Source of the DNA: Smallanthus sonchifolius
Lineage: Eukaryota > Streptophyta > Magnoliopsida > Asterales > Asteraceae
DNA length: 64,000 nucleotides
Direction: 5' to 3'
Assembly: GCA_023525975.1 (NCBI GenBank)
Contig: CM042018.1
Location: 75,027,001 to 75,091,000 of the forward strand
The position numbers were made by a program, and so were the translations under genes. Positions 43,738 through 56,300 of the stretch are shown piece by piece. The notes below the pieces were generated by a model, which saw only the letters and a list, made by a program, of their open reading frames with translations, was not told the origin of the DNA and did no database searches. The stretch's first letter is position 1. Every line of letters begins with the position of its first letter.

Positions 43738-44820
43738 ATGCCATCGCGGAGAGAAAACCGAAATGCTAACCCACTCCCCACTACGACCGAGGAATTGGCC
43801 CAGTTGATTTCGCAACATGTCAACACCGCCCTCGCTAATCAGGTGGCCAACCGGAACTTGAATCGGGGGAACCAGATTGAAGGGTGCTCTTACAAGACTT
43901 TTCAGGCATGTCAGTCCTGACTATTTTCTAGAACTGAAGGACCAGTCGGCATTGTCCGCTGAATTGAGAAAATGGAGTCTGTGATGGTCATAAGTAACTG
44001 TACTGCAGCTCAACTCGTGAAGTATGCAACAACTTCAATTGAAGATGAAGCTTTAACGAGGTGGAATACTCAGATTCAGGATCTCGGTGAGGCTAATGCC
44101 TATAGTCTTACTTGGGATCAGTTGTAGGAAATGTTGCTGCATGAGTATTGTCCATGCAATGAAATTCAGAAATTAGAAGCAGAATTCAGGAATTTGGCCA
44201 TGGTAGATGCTGAAGTGTGGGAATACACTACCAGTTTCATCAATTGGCACGACTTGTACCCCATCTTGTAACACCGGAGCAAAAAAGAATTGAGTGTTAC
44301 ATCTGGAGTTTAGCACCTCAGATCCGTAGTATGGTGACGTCAGCAAACCCTACGACTATTCAGAGTGATGTGCAATTAGCACACTCCATGACTGATGATG
44401 ATGTTCGTATGGGGACTTTAAAGAAAAGTGGTTCAGGGAAGAAGCCGGTGGAAGTTGTTGATGGAGTGACTGAGAAGGGAAAAGTGTCATCTAAAGGAAA
44501 GCGTAAGTTGTCTTAGGGATCTAGGAGTCGTGCTAGTAACTCTCTGAACAAAAGGAGGAATTATGGAAGGATGTATGCAGCCAACACCACTGAAACAAGA
44601 AGGAATCAGGGTCCTAACCCAAAGTGCAACAAATGTGGTTATTTTCACACTTTTTAGTGCAAAGTTTGTGACCGTTGCGGCAAATTTGGACATCATGCCT
44701 AGACTTGCAGTGTTAAATTGGGTGTGAAGAAAGAAGAATCAAACCCTGGATGCTTTGAATGTGGGACTGTAGGGCATTTCAGGAAGGATTGCCCAAAACT
44801 GAAGAACCAGGGAACCCGTG
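43738..44820 (+). pseudogene. Ty3-A gag (broken)
   Basis: Starts MPSRRENRNA at 43738 after a 303-base spacer that shows nothing else. The gag domain (RWNTQIQDLG near 44060) is recognisable but interrupted by TGA at 43918, further stops near 43961 and 44126, and later ones (TAG near 44514, 44656 and 44701). Zinc knuckles of the CX2CX4HX4C type lie near 44622-44800 (CNKCGYFH, CDRCGKFGHH, CFECGTVGHFRKDC). Most stops are TGA or TAG, as expected for decayed methylated DNA. Confidence 0.8.
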
Positions 44821-46071
44821 GTAGAGCATTCGTGATGGAGGCCAAGAAAGCACGAAAGGATCCATCGGTTGTTACCGGTATGTTTCTCGTTAATGACCAT
44901 TATGCTTACGTTTTATTTGATACCGGAGCCGACAAAAGTTTTGTTTCCAAAAACTTTAAGCCTTTTCTTAGCTCAAAATCAAGTAAATTAGATGTTAAGT
45001 ATTCTATAGAGTTGTCTAACGGAAAGTTAATAGAAACCAACAAAGTTTTTCATGAGTGTACCATACGTTTGGGAAATCATGCGTATAGTATTCACCTTTT
45101 ACTAGTAGAGCTTGGAAGTTTCGATGTCGTTATTGGCATGGATTGGTTATCAAAGAATCATGTAGAGATTGTGTGTGATAAGAAGATACTTCATATTCTA
45201 CCCCCGACTGGTGAACCGTTGTAAATTCAAGGTGACGACTGTGCCCCTTTGAGAAATGTTAATATGATGAATGCTCAGAAGTATTTGCAGAAAGGATACC
45301 CAGCATACTTAGCCCACGTGACTGACTCTAGGGTTGAGGAGTAGAAGCTTGAAGAGATCCCCGTAGTTCGTGCTTATCCGGAGGTATTTCCTGAAGAGCT
45401 ACCTGGATTGCCGCCGCAAAGGCAATTAGAGTTCAGGATTGACCTAGTGTCCGGAGCAGCGCCGATTGCTCGATCTCCTTATCGTTTGGCACCATATGAA
45501 ATGCAAGAGCTATCTAAGAAATTGCAAGAACTGTTGCATAAAGCTTTTATAAGAACGAGTTTCTCGCCCTGGGGAGCGCCGGTTTTATTCGTGACAAAGA
45601 AAGATGGTTCTATGAGAATGTGTATCGACTATAGATAATTGAATAAGCTTACCATCAAGAATCGGTATACATTGCCGAGAATTAACGACTTGTTCGATCA
45701 GCTGCAAGGATCGAGTTATTATTCGAAGATCGATATACGTTCAGGCTACCATCAATTGAGGATTGTTGAAGAAGATATTCCAAAGACTGCGTTTCGAACC
45801 CGGTATGGTCATTATGAGTTTTTGGTCATGCCTTTTGGTTTGAAAAACGCTCCTACAGTATTCATGGATCTCATGAATAGAGTGTGAAGACCGTACTTGG
45901 ACAAGTTTGTGATAGTGTTTATCGACGATATACTCATATATTCGCGGACCAAGGAAGAACAAGAGCACCATCTGAAGCTAATTTTCGAGATGTTGAGGAA
46001 TGAGAATCTATACGCTAAACTTTCCAAATGGGAGTTCTGGATCCGAGAAGTTCATTTTCTTGGACACGTTC
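44821..46071 (+). pseudogene. Ty3-A protease and RT start (broken, truncated)
   Basis: Protease with LFDTGADKSFVS near 44917-44950 and IGMDWLS near 45133; RT with LPPQRQLEFRIDL, WGAPVLFVTKKDG, RSGYHQL, MPFGLKNAPTVFM and FIDDILIYS near 45915-45950. Stops: TAA at 45222, TAG near 45342, TAA at 45636, TGA at 45885. Truncated at FLGHVL where the minus-strand Ty3-E LTR starts (46072). Confidence 0.85.
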
Positions 46072-47623
46072 TGTCACACCCCCAAATTTATTTCCTTAAT
46101 AAATATATATAGGTTGCAACGATTGGTTCATAACATTATAGCGGAATCTGTAATAGTCATTTCTAAGACTTGATTACATATACAATTACTAAAACTAAGT
46201 AATACAATTATCTAAGTTCTTCTACATCAATGATAGACTTGAGACTTGATATTCTATGTCCTTCCAGCTACTAGGAATTGATCCAACATATCTAGCCTAT
46301 TTCCAACCGCGTCATGGCTAAGGGTTACCTGAGAAACATACTTGAAAGTGTCAACACAATGGTTGGTGAGTTCACAGAGTTAGTTATATCAGTGGTAATA
46401 GTTTTTTTCCGAAAACATGTACATGACTTAACCGTCATAAAACTTAGTAGTTTTCCCCAAAAAACTATACATGACTTAACCGTTATAAATAATAAGTAGT
46501 TTTCCTGAAAACGTATCCATGACTTAACCGTCATAAAATAAGTAGTTTTCCCCGAAAAACTATACATGACTTAACCGTTATAAATAATAAGTAGTTTTCC
46601 TGAAAACGTATCCATGACTTAACCGTCATAAAATAAGTAGTTTTCACCTGAAAACGTATCCATGACTTAGCCATCATTAAGTAAGTAGTTTTCACCCGAA
46701 AACGTATCTATGACTTAACCGTCATAAAATAAGTAGTTTTCTCACGAAAACGTACCATTACTTAACCGTCATAAAATAAGTAGTTTTCACCCGAAAACGT
46801 ATCCATGACTTAACCGTCATAAAGTAAGTAGTTTTCACCCGAAAACGTATACATGACTTAATTGTCATAAAGTAAGTAGTTTTCACCCGAAAACGTATCT
46901 ATGACTTAACCGTCATAAAATAAATAGTTTTCACCCGAAAACGTATCTATGACATAACCATCATAAAATAAGTAGTTTTCACCCGAAAACGTATCCATTA
47001 CTTAACCGTCATAAAATAAGTAGTTTCACCCGAAAACGCATCCATGACTTAACCATCATAAAATAAGTAGTTTTCCGATCAAACTGTATATATATATAAC
47101 CAATGAATGGAACTTTTCCTAACCAATTGACCCCATTTGTAAGCTTGCAAGGAATATAAATAATATGTAATGCATGAGACCGTAACCAAACCATGACAAA
47201 TGAATGCCCCTCACTCGCTAAACCACGAGAATAAGACAATATGTGGTCATTCGGCCATGTGGACCCCTTATTAGCGCGATTAACCATGACCGGTGGCGTC
47301 ACCCCCAATAGTATTATCCATAGAATCCCAGCCTAAGTCCATAGCTAATGGTTACAAGGTGCGTTTGTATCAGGGGACTTTACGAGCTCTATAAGTGTTT
47401 CCACAATGCACACATAACGGTCTGGTCTTTGTTCATTCATTTATATATAAAAATAGTTACAAGTATGTTTCCTCCCCAAAACATTTCAAAACTTAGAAAA
47501 AGGGGACAGTGAAACTCATAAGGAGTTAAACCAGAGTATTCATGTTTTTAAAACATATTTTGTAAGTATGTTTCTCCCCCGACGTTTATAAAATAGTAAA
47601 AAGATAAAAGGGGGCCATGAACT
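46072..47623 (-). repeat. Ty3-E partial LTR
   Basis: Reversed gypsy LTR: it begins TGTCACACCCCCAAATTT, the reverse of the LTR end AAATTTGGGGGTGTGACA also seen in Ty3-B. The minus strand has the acceptor-like TATGTTTCTCAG|G ending at 46329 and, at the other end, AGTTCATGGCCCCC of the donor-side block, cut by Sire-3 at 47624. The rest of Ty3-E is deleted. Contains the tandem array 46405-47075. Confidence 0.8.
46405..47075 (-). repeat. Tandem double-palindrome array in Ty3-E LTR
   Basis: About 14 tandem units of 45-50 bases. Each holds two adjacent palindromes on the plus strand: ATGACTTAACCGTCAT and GTTTTCACCCGAAAAC. Units at the left end are more variable (CCCCAAAAAAC), and those in the middle nearly identical. 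Confidence 0.92.
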
Positions 47624-47831
47624 TGTGGGATCGTAAGATTACAAGGTGATTCTGTTCTAGTTGATATTGGGGGAAACAATAGCAACCAACAAAGTAAACA
47701 AGTAAACAGCAAGAATACTGATAAATGCATTGTTGTATTAGACTTCTGAGATTACAAGTTTACAAGTAAAACACTATCAAGAAGCACTATCAAGGCACAA
47801 CAAGCACACTTTGTTTGAAGTGTTTACAAGA

Positions 47832-47839
47832 TATATATA
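47832..47839 (-). promoter_or_regulatory. TATA-like box of Sire-3 LTR
   Basis: TATATATA on the minus strand, about 290 bases downstream of the palindrome cluster in element orientation; the only strong candidate in this LTR. Confidence 0.5.
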
Positions 47840-48124
47840 GTAACTTAGAATCAAGACAGACCCTTGATTCTAAGGATCAGATCTAACATAAGCCGTTGAT
47901 CTTGTTTATTAATCTAAATTACACGCAAAGGCTAATCTAGTTAACTTTACTGAAACGTCTTCTTAGGCATCATTGTTTGAATGCTTGGAGAAGAGCGTCA
48001 TTGTCCCTTATTGGTTGCACCATTGAGGTTCCTTCTGCTTGGAGTGTGGCAGTTGCTTTTGCAGAAAGGTGTCAGAGGCGCTTCGCATGGATAGTCAGCT
48101 GCAACGTTTGGTCTTCAGAGAATA

Positions 48125-48335
48125 AAGCTATCAGCAGCAGAGATGAGAATAATGCTGCTGATAAGCCTATCAGCAGCAACTTGTGTTGAACGCTGCTGAT
48201 AAACCTATCAGCAGCAACAAGTGTTGAATGCTGCTGATAAGCCTATCAGCAGCAACAAGTGTTGAATGCTGCTTATAAGCCTATCAGCAGCAACATGTGT
48301 TGAATGCTGCTGATAAGCCTATCAGCAGCATTTGT
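48125..48335 (-). repeat. Palindrome cluster in Sire-3 LTR
   Basis: Five units of about 46 bases containing GCTGCTGATAAGCCTATCAG followed by CAGC, arms GCTGCTGATA and TATCAGCAGC, separated by CAACA(A/T)GTGTTGAA, itself a partial palindrome. One arm is changed (GCTGCTTATA). Confidence 0.92.
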
Positions 48336-48408
48336 ACTTAGAATAATTTGGTAGCAATCAGTCTTTGGTTCTACAAACTCCCCCTAGACTGATGCAACCA
48401 AAATTCTT

Positions 48409-51400
48409 CTAATCACTTTGCTGCTGAAGCTTTTGTATGTGGCTGACTATCCTTTTTACCTCATAGCCGCTTGGATCCTTGCTGGGATTGTTCAGTGGAA
48501 GTTCAGACAGAGTCTTGATGTCTTTGTGTGGCATTTTGTAGATTTCTTTGCTTGAACATCTCATCTGCTGCTTCTTTACATCAATCAGAGTGAACTCATC
48601 CAAATCAGCATTGTAGGACCAAGATACAAATGGAGAGTGGGACTTGAGTGGTTTGATATCCATGACCACATCTTTGCTAGGGTTGAAGTAATGTCTGATT
48701 GTTAGCATAAGATGTTTCCCACTCTTATTTGCAGGCTCATGAGCTTCACCCAGCTCTAAAATTCTTCTTAGGTCTGAATCTGGTAGTTGCAGAACCTCAT
48801 CAACAGACCTGTATGTAGATCTTCTTCTTTCAGTTCTCCCCCTGAAGATCTCGAACCTTTGATCCTGTGGATTGTAGACCCATTCAACTATGTCTCTTGA
48901 GTCTTCAGGTTCAGATGAGGATTTGGATTTCTTCAGGGGAGGCTGTTGATGAGTGGGAGCTGGGTGGGATGATTTGGACTTGTTGGGTGGAGGAGTGGAA
49001 GGTTTGGGGAGGAGAGTGGAAGGATGATGGACTGAGGAAGAGGTAGGTGAGGGAGAAGGCTTGGGTTTCTTTGTCTTTGGTTTTTCTTCTTCTTTGATAA
49101 GTACCCTTTTCTTGGAGCCCTTTTTCCCTAGTCTTTCTTCCTCATCCTTTTTAACTTTGAAGTAGAGGGCTTGTAGGTTCATGAAATTCATGGGACCTAG
49201 CCTCTTTCCACTATCTCCTCTAGCCTTAAGGAAGTCAATCATGACCTTCCTTTCTTCATGGGTTCTTTTATTCAGTACAATGGTTTTCTTGGACTGTAGC
49301 TTGGCTTTTTCTTCTTCTTCAGCCTTTTTCATGCTATCCAATTGACCCTGCTGACCCATGAAGGCTCTGTAAATCTCTTTGTTTGAAAGTTTCTCAAGGT
49401 AGTCTGCATCCTCACCTTGAGAGATCAGAGCTTCAGTCCACTCCTCCCTTAATTCTTTTGCTAATTTAGAATCAGTGATTTTAAACTTAGCATCTTCCTT
49501 CCTCTTCTTTTCATTCTCTTCTTCTTCTTCCTTTGCAAACTTTTCCTGCAGCTGTCTGGCAAGTTGTTCATCTTCCTCAACTTGAGACCCTGCATGGATT
49601 TTAACTTTCATCTCATCCAGCTGTTTGGCATACAGCTGGATTGTCTGTTGTCTTAGGAGTATGGCTGCCTTTCTTTCTTGATGCCTTTGTTTATGAGCCA
49701 TCTCTTCAGCCATCTCTTCTTCTTCTCTTTTCCTTCTTCTTTCTTCTTTCTCTTTCTTTTCTTTTCGCAACCTATCTTCATCCTCTTCTGTCATAATGCC
49801 CTTCCCTTTATTAACATTGGATGCCTCTGCTCTGGCTTCACTGATCACAGCAACAGCTGATTGTTGTGCTGTTGGGATCTCTGCCTCGGCTTCATTGGCA
49901 AGTTGAGGAATTGACGAGGGACGGTCACTTTCTTCATCAAGTTGATACTCAGGACCTTCTATTTCCCTCAGTTGATCCCTAAGTGAAGATCTTGTGCCAG
50001 ATGCTACAGATGTGGCTTCAACTTGTGGAGTATCTGAGTTGGAGTCAGCATCAGAAGTTGACATAGACTCTTCCTGAGGAATCAGTCCTTCTTCTTCAAG
50101 ATGGGCTTTGATGGTGACCATCATTGCCTGGCTCTCCAATGAGTTAATATTGTAGATGTTGGCTCTGAGCTGAAAAATCTTGAATAGGAAGTCTGAGGGC
50201 AGCTGAGGGATGTTCCTGGTGTTGATGATGAGAGAGGAGCCGTTGCTGAGCAGAAGAGTGTGGTCAAGGGACTTAGTGCTCACCCAACCTAGCACGTCCA
50301 AGTCCTTGACCAGGAAGGCATACAGGAATCTTCGAAGGCCCAGAACTTCTTCTTCAGTGAGAAGACTGCTCCTTGTTATTTCAAGATTGCTAGGAGTCAC
50401 TCTCCTTTCTGCGGCCGCCAAGGATTCAGGATAAGCTACCCGATGTGCTGCTTGTAGGAGTCTTTGGAGCCTGGGTAGATTATCCTCCATCAGGTCATAG
50501 AACCTGCCAATGGCAAGTTCTGCTGAGAGATCTGCTGAGTTGTTGATGCAGTTTGATAAGTATAGCTGTAGGACTTGGAGGGCATTGAGAGAGTTCCAAT
50601 TCAGCTCTTCTACTCCGCTAAACTCCCATCCAATCCAAAACCTCTCAGCTGATCCATCATACCCCCAATCTAGAATGGAGTCAAATTCTAGCTTCTTTGA
50701 TGATCTGAATAGTTGGGGGGTTGAGGATTGACCAATGATGGCTGCTGCTTCAGGAAGGATGCTGAATGATGTATTTGTTTGTTCTGTGTCTTCAGCATCA
50801 TTCAGCATTTCATCAACAGCCCTGACGACCAACTTCCAGTCTTCAAATGTCCCTTCTTCTTCATTATCTGAGACTGGCAAGTCATGAATTTGTACAAAAG
50901 CCGGCTTGAATAGTGAGCTTTGAAGTACAACCTGCTCTTGAATCCAGTCGTCAAGACTGTCTGTATCTTCTTCCATAGAGACCATCTCCCCCTTTTTGGT
51001 TGCATCAGTAGACAGGTAAGCATCAGTTTGGGTGCCTACTGATACAAGAGAGGGAGTGGCTAAAGTTGGGCATTGATGGGATTCATGCATAGAGACTTGG
51101 TATCTTAGTTTGGACACTTCAGCCTCTGGCATAGCCACCCTGGCCGTCAATTCCAAGTTATGAAGTTTCAGTCTGTCCTCCTCCACAGTTATGGAATCCT
51201 TGGACCCAGATGGGGCCTTAGGCCTAGCCTCTTCATCCCCATCACCCGTGGTTTCTTGGCTCCTGGGATTCCTCTCAGTGAGGGGAGTTTCCAAGGAAAC
51301 ACCCTCACCATGAGTTGCCGTGGTTGAGGTCTTAAAGATGTTGTCACTTTCCTCCTAGTCATTTGATGGACCAGCAGTAGTGACAGCCTCTTCCACATCC

Positions 51401-52731
51401 ACTCTTTCATTACTCCTAGAGTGGACCTTCAAGGGTGAAGAACTTGGGTTGGGTGTTTCGGAAGCAAGACCAATCAGTACCTCCTTAATAGTGGTAGTTG
51501 GAGAAGGTACATCACTTTGGTCAGGTTCCTCAACACTTAAGTCCAAAGAAGATAGGAATGGCTCAAAGGGCTGTTCTATGGATCCGGGAAGTGATCCTAA
51601 TCCTAATAGAGAGACTTCCAAAGGAGTCACCCTAACAGTGTGGCTTTCCCTTATGATATTCTCACTAGAATGTTGTGATTCTGAGTGAGGGATGTTGGCT
51701 TGGGTTTGGGCCTTGGAGGCAAGAGAAGAAGGAGTTCTTTTGCCCCTCTTCCTTTTATATTTGGCTGCAACGGGGGCCCTGTGTTCCGGTTGAGCAATCA
51801 AACTGTGGGTGAGTAAATTATGTGCCTGTACATCCTCAGTAGAATGCACAGGGGTTCGATCAAGGGAAGCAGCAGTTTGAGTTTGTGGCAGTGAGGTGGA
51901 GGGTGTGGGATCAGTATCAGCTGGGTTTGCTGAACTGTCACCCTGGGCACTTTGCGTGTTCATCATTGTAGACAAAAATGGAACATCAGCCCCTGAGAAC
52001 TTTGATGAAACTGTTCTCATGCTTTGAAAAATGTTATTCTTATGTCCCAGCATTACGTAGATTCTTGCAGTTTTTGAAAGATCTTGGTGCTCAATGTTGA
52101 ACACTTCCTGCAAGAATCTTGGGTACATGAAGAACTGAGATTTCACCCCTTCTTGAAGGTTGTATCTCAAACCTTCAAGAATGTGGTGGGAAAAATTGAA
52201 ACCCTCCCCAGTTATCATACCGTGAATTGCCGACGCAAGTCTGGAGCTATGTTGGTTCCAGCCACTCCTCTTCTGGGATATGCATTGGAAAAGAGTGTGG
52301 CAGAGATACTTCCATTTGGGACCCATGAGTGCCTTCTCTATCGTATACTCTGTTTGATTCACAGTGTACCCTATGGATACAAAGGTCCTCATGTATACGT
52401 CTCTGGGGTAAGAGATGGCGTCCCCTTCATCTTGAAGCTTAAGGTGTTGGCGGAGCTTTGCTTCAGTGATAATCATCTCCTTGCCGTCTACTGTGCCACT
52501 GATTTGGGGAGTGCCCTGGTCAGTAGAATACACGGCTGAGCTCCAAAACTCTTCCATGTGGGAAGTATAGATGGTTGGATTGACTGTTAGGGCATGGTGG
52601 ATTTTGGACCGACAAAGGAAGTCGATCATATCATCGAAACCTTCGGATTTCTTGCCCTTTATTAGGCATGCAGTGAGGTTGTGATATGGGGAAAACTTGT
52701 CGTTGGGGTTGTTTATGTCTGCGCCTGCCAT
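48409..52731 (-). pseudogene. Sire-3 ORF3 (one stop)
   Basis: 1441 codons from ATG 52731 to 48409 in one frame with a single TAG at 51355. The N-terminal 290 residues align with the Sire-1/2 ORF3 (shared ALTVNPTIY/AISANPTV, EEFW/EQFW, TVDG, FNFS and YPRF motifs). Then follow a Ser/Thr/Pro-rich linker, a second folded-looking stretch (about 50,700-50,130), a long charged coiled coil with KEKEERRRKREEE (about 49,830-49,230), a Pro/Ser/Lys-rich part, and a C-terminal region with two related modules (VEWVYNPQDQRFEIF and VSWSYNADLDEFTLI). A strong acceptor-like CTCTCCTGTCCCCACAG ends at 52799, about 65 bases before the ATG. No membrane segment or signal peptide seen. Function unknown. Confidence 0.85.
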
Positions 52732-53353
52732 TGTTATGGATTTGGAGGGAAGAGAGAAGGGCGTTTGAATGGTGGTTAATTATTTAGGGATTTGAATGCT
52801 GTGGGGACAGGAGAGAAAGTGATGGGAGATAGGTTTGAAATTGAATATGAAGAGGTTGTGGGAACGTTTGAGATTGTGATATAACGGCAGACGAAGAAAA
52901 AGCAACTTTACTTGTACAGTACAACCTGTTTCACTTTTCATTGTTACAGCTGTAAAGCACTCGAGCAGTCGTGGTAAAGACTGAGAGTAGTTTTTACCTC
53001 GGGTAAAAGTTAATGTAGACTTGTTTTACCCATCAGCAGCAAACTTGGTTGCTGCCGATGGTGAGCTATCAGCTGCAAACTTGGTTGCTGCGGATAGTGA
53101 AGTCTTTCAGCATCAGATTTGGGTGCTGCTGACTGTTGTATTCATTCCGCAGCAAAAATTTTGCTGCTGACCGCTTTAAAGCTGTCCGCAGGAAACTTGT
53201 TCCTGCTGATAACTTAAAGCGATCAGTGGCAAAGGCTTTGCTGCTGAAGAGTAAATCTGTCAGTAGTAAAAAAAATGCTGCTGACTTTAACCTTTTATTA
53301 AGAACAAAAACATAGACATATTTACAAGGAAAGATAAAAATTAGAGACATGTC
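52732..53353 (-). repeat. Sire-3 pol-ORF3 spacer with palindromes
   Basis: Non-coding. From 53030 to 53280 the GCAGCAAA...TTTGCTGC family recurs seven or eight times in variants (CAGCAGCAAACTTGGTTGCTG). The ORF3-proximal part (52740-52900) is pyrimidine-rich on the minus strand and carries the acceptor-like site. Confidence 0.75.
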
Positions 53354-56300
53354 TTATTCAAAGTTCATCATGCCAATTGATTCAACTAGATATCGAAATC
53401 TTGCTTCATCAAAAGGTTTAGTGAACAAATCAGCATATTGCTCATTTGTGTGAACCTTGGATAGGACAATCCTCTTTTTCTCAGCTTGATCCCTGATAAA
53501 GTGATACCTGATGTCGATGTGCTTAGTCTTGGAGTGCTGCACTGGATTATTCGTGATACAGATAGCACTCATGTTGTCAATGTGAATTGGAGTCTGCGTG
53601 AAGGTCATTCCATAGTCAAGCATTTGATTTTGGATCCAGATGACCTGTGCACAGCAGCTTGAAGCTGCAATGTATTCTGCTTCAGCTGTTGAAGTAGAGA
53701 CACATGTTTGCTTTTTGCATTGCCATGAGATTAACCTTCCTCCAAGAAATTGACATCCCCCTGATGCGGACTTTTTGTCCAAGTTACAACCCCCATAGTC
53801 ACTGTCAGTGTAGGCATAGAGATTGGCATTTCCATTCTTTGGATACCATAGCCCAAGTTTTGGAGCTCCCTTTAGGTATCTAAGGATCCTTTTGACAGCT
53901 TGAAGATGAGACATTTTTGGAGCTGCTTGAAATCTTCCACAGAGACAAACTGCAAACATGATATCTGGTCTTAACGCAGTGAGATACATGAGAGACCCTA
54001 TCATTGCTCGGTACTGATGTTGATCAGTGTCTTGTCCTTCTTTATCCGGAGATAATTGATGGTGCACTTGCATAGGAGTTCTTGCAGCAGCGCAGTCAGC
54101 CATTTTGAACCTCTCCAAGATGCTTTTGACATACTTGGATTGACTTATGAAGATTCCATTTGGTACTTGTTTGACTTGAAGTCCTAAAAAGAAATTTAGT
54201 TCACCCATTGAACTCATTTCAAATTTGGAGTGCATCAGAACTTCAAAGTCTTTGCAGAGCTTCTTTCTTGAAGATCCAAAGATAATGTCATCAACATAAA
54301 TCTGGACTAACAAAATTTCTCCCCCTTCATCTTTGATGAAAAGTGTCTGATCAATGGCCCCCCTTATGAAGTTGTTGCTAAGTAGATATCCAGATAAAGT
54401 TTCATACCAGGCTCTTGGGGCTTGGTGTAAGCCATAGAGAGCTTTGTCCAGTTTTAAGACCTTATTTGGATGTGCAGGATCCACAAAGCCTGGAGGCTGT
54501 TTGACATAGACCTCTTCACCAATCTTGCCATACAAAAAGTCACTCTTCACATCCATTTGATAGATCATAAAGTTTTTGGATGCTGCATATGCTAGAAAGA
54601 TTCTGATGGCTTCCAGACGGGCAACAGGAGCAAAGACTTCATCATAGTCAATGCCTTCTTCTTGAGTGTAACCTTGAGCTACCAGTCTGGCTTTGTTCTT
54701 TACCACGATGCCCCTTTCATCTTGCTTGTTTCTGAAGACCCATCTTGTTCCAATGGCTGTTTGACCAGGTGGAAGATCAACAAGCTTCCAAACATCTTGT
54801 CTTTTGAATTGCAGCAATTCTTCCTGTATTGCTTCAATCCAGCTGTTGTGCTTGAGAGCTTCATCAATCTTCTTGGGTTCCACCTGAGATAGAAAGCAAG
54901 AGAACAAACAAATGTTGGCTTCATGAGACTTACTTCTTGTCTGGATACCTGTGTGGATTTGGCCAATGATGTTTTCTATAGGATGCTCTTTGTTTATTCT
55001 CTGTGCTGGTATCACATCCAGCCGTATTCCCTCTTCAAGATTACTTTGGTTTAAATCAGGATTGTCTTCAGTTGTGAGGAGAGGAGCTTGGAGATTCTGA
55101 TCATTGTGTTTCACATTGTCAGCAGTATTAGCATCAGAGGCCTCTTCAGCATGGATTGAGGAGGCTTCATTAAAGATTTCTTGGTCAGAGAGATTGCTGC
55201 TTGTGGTGTTGGAAGTACCGGCTTCACCTGTACTGGCTTCAATAGCTTCTGCCACTGATGGAGGATCAACGGATGGCCTTTTCAACCTGATGTAGGGACT
55301 GGGAAAATCCAGTCTGTAGTCAGAAGAGGAGGTTGAGGCAGAAGATGTTGATTTTGAAGAAGAAAACTCCATATTTGAGAATATGAGAGGCTCAAATATC
55401 TGGGTGAAGGAGTCTATATCAAAGAGCCAGTTAGGACCTTTGCCTTGTTCACAGACAACGTGTTCCCTGCATTCCACATTAGCAGATTCTTCCACAATCC
55501 GAGTCCTAGAATTGAACACTCGGTAGGCCTTTGATTGAGAGGAGTAACCCACAAAGTAACCTTCATCAGACTTTGCACCGAATTTAGGAAGAACTCCATG
55601 TGTGATGAGGATGGTACATGGACATCCAAAGGGCTTCAGGAAGCCAATGTAGGGAACTCTTTTGAGCCATAGTTCATAGGGAGTTTTCTGGAGAGGCTTA
55701 ACAATAAGGACTCTATTCTGCACATAACAAGCTGTGCTTACTGCTTCTGCCCAGAAAGTAAGGGGCAGCTTTGAGTCAGCCAGCATAGATCTTGCTGATT
55801 CAATCAGAGTCCTATTTCTTCATTCAGCAACCCCATTTTGTTGAGGGGTTCTTGGAGCATTATATTGCCTTTCAATGCCCGTGCTCTCACAGAAACTGTT
55901 CAAAGTGTGATTTTTGAACTCTGTTCCCTGATCACACCTTATGATCTTTACCTTCAGATTGCTTTGATTCTCTACCTTAAGAATATAGGATTTGAGAATC
56001 TCAGCAGTTTCATCTTTTGTTCTTAGGAAGAATACCCATGAGAATCTGGAGAAGTCATCGGTTATCACCAGACAGTAGGACTTTTTGCCCATTGACATGA
56101 CATTCGTAGGACCAAAAAGATCCATATGCAGTAGCTGGAGAGGGGTGTCATTTGTGTTCAATGTCTTGGGATTGTGGGAACTCTTGTGTTGTTTTCCCTT
56201 CAAGCAGGCAATGCAGTGATCGTCTAGCTGGAATTCTTTGTTAGGAAGCCCTCTGACAAGATTGTCCTTCACTAATTTATTGATTGTTTTAATGTTAACA

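Larger units (their letters stand above)
123..46071 (+). mobile_element. Ty3-A, outermost gypsy element, interrupted and 3'-truncated
   Basis: Pieces in order: 5' LTR (about 123-3178), primer site (3184-3196), first half of ORFx (3507-3815), then after the Ty3-B insertion the second half of ORFx (42969-43434), gag (43738 onward), protease and the start of RT up to 46071. There a minus-strand Ty3-E LTR cuts in. RNase H, integrase and the 3' LTR are not in the window. Pol is chromovirus-like, with a DTGAD protease and FIDD reverse transcriptase. Many stops show that it is dead. The left LTR edge is not resolved because no clean TG start or TSD is visible. Confidence 0.75.
47624..48375 (-). repeat. 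Sire-3 3' LTR
   Basis: 752 bases; reversed it reads TGTAGAACC...CGATCCCACA. Bordered by the purine tract CTAGGGGGAGTT. Palindromes at 48125-48335; TATA-like run on the minus strand at 47832-47839. The 5' partner is missing, so the end near 47624 rests on the break in Ty3-E and the TG/CA rule. Confidence 0.8.

Noticed and set aside
48409..52731. Sire-3 ORF3 as a host gene captured by the element
   Set aside because: Its N-terminal domain and place between pol and LTR match Sire-1/2 ORF3, so it is an element gene.
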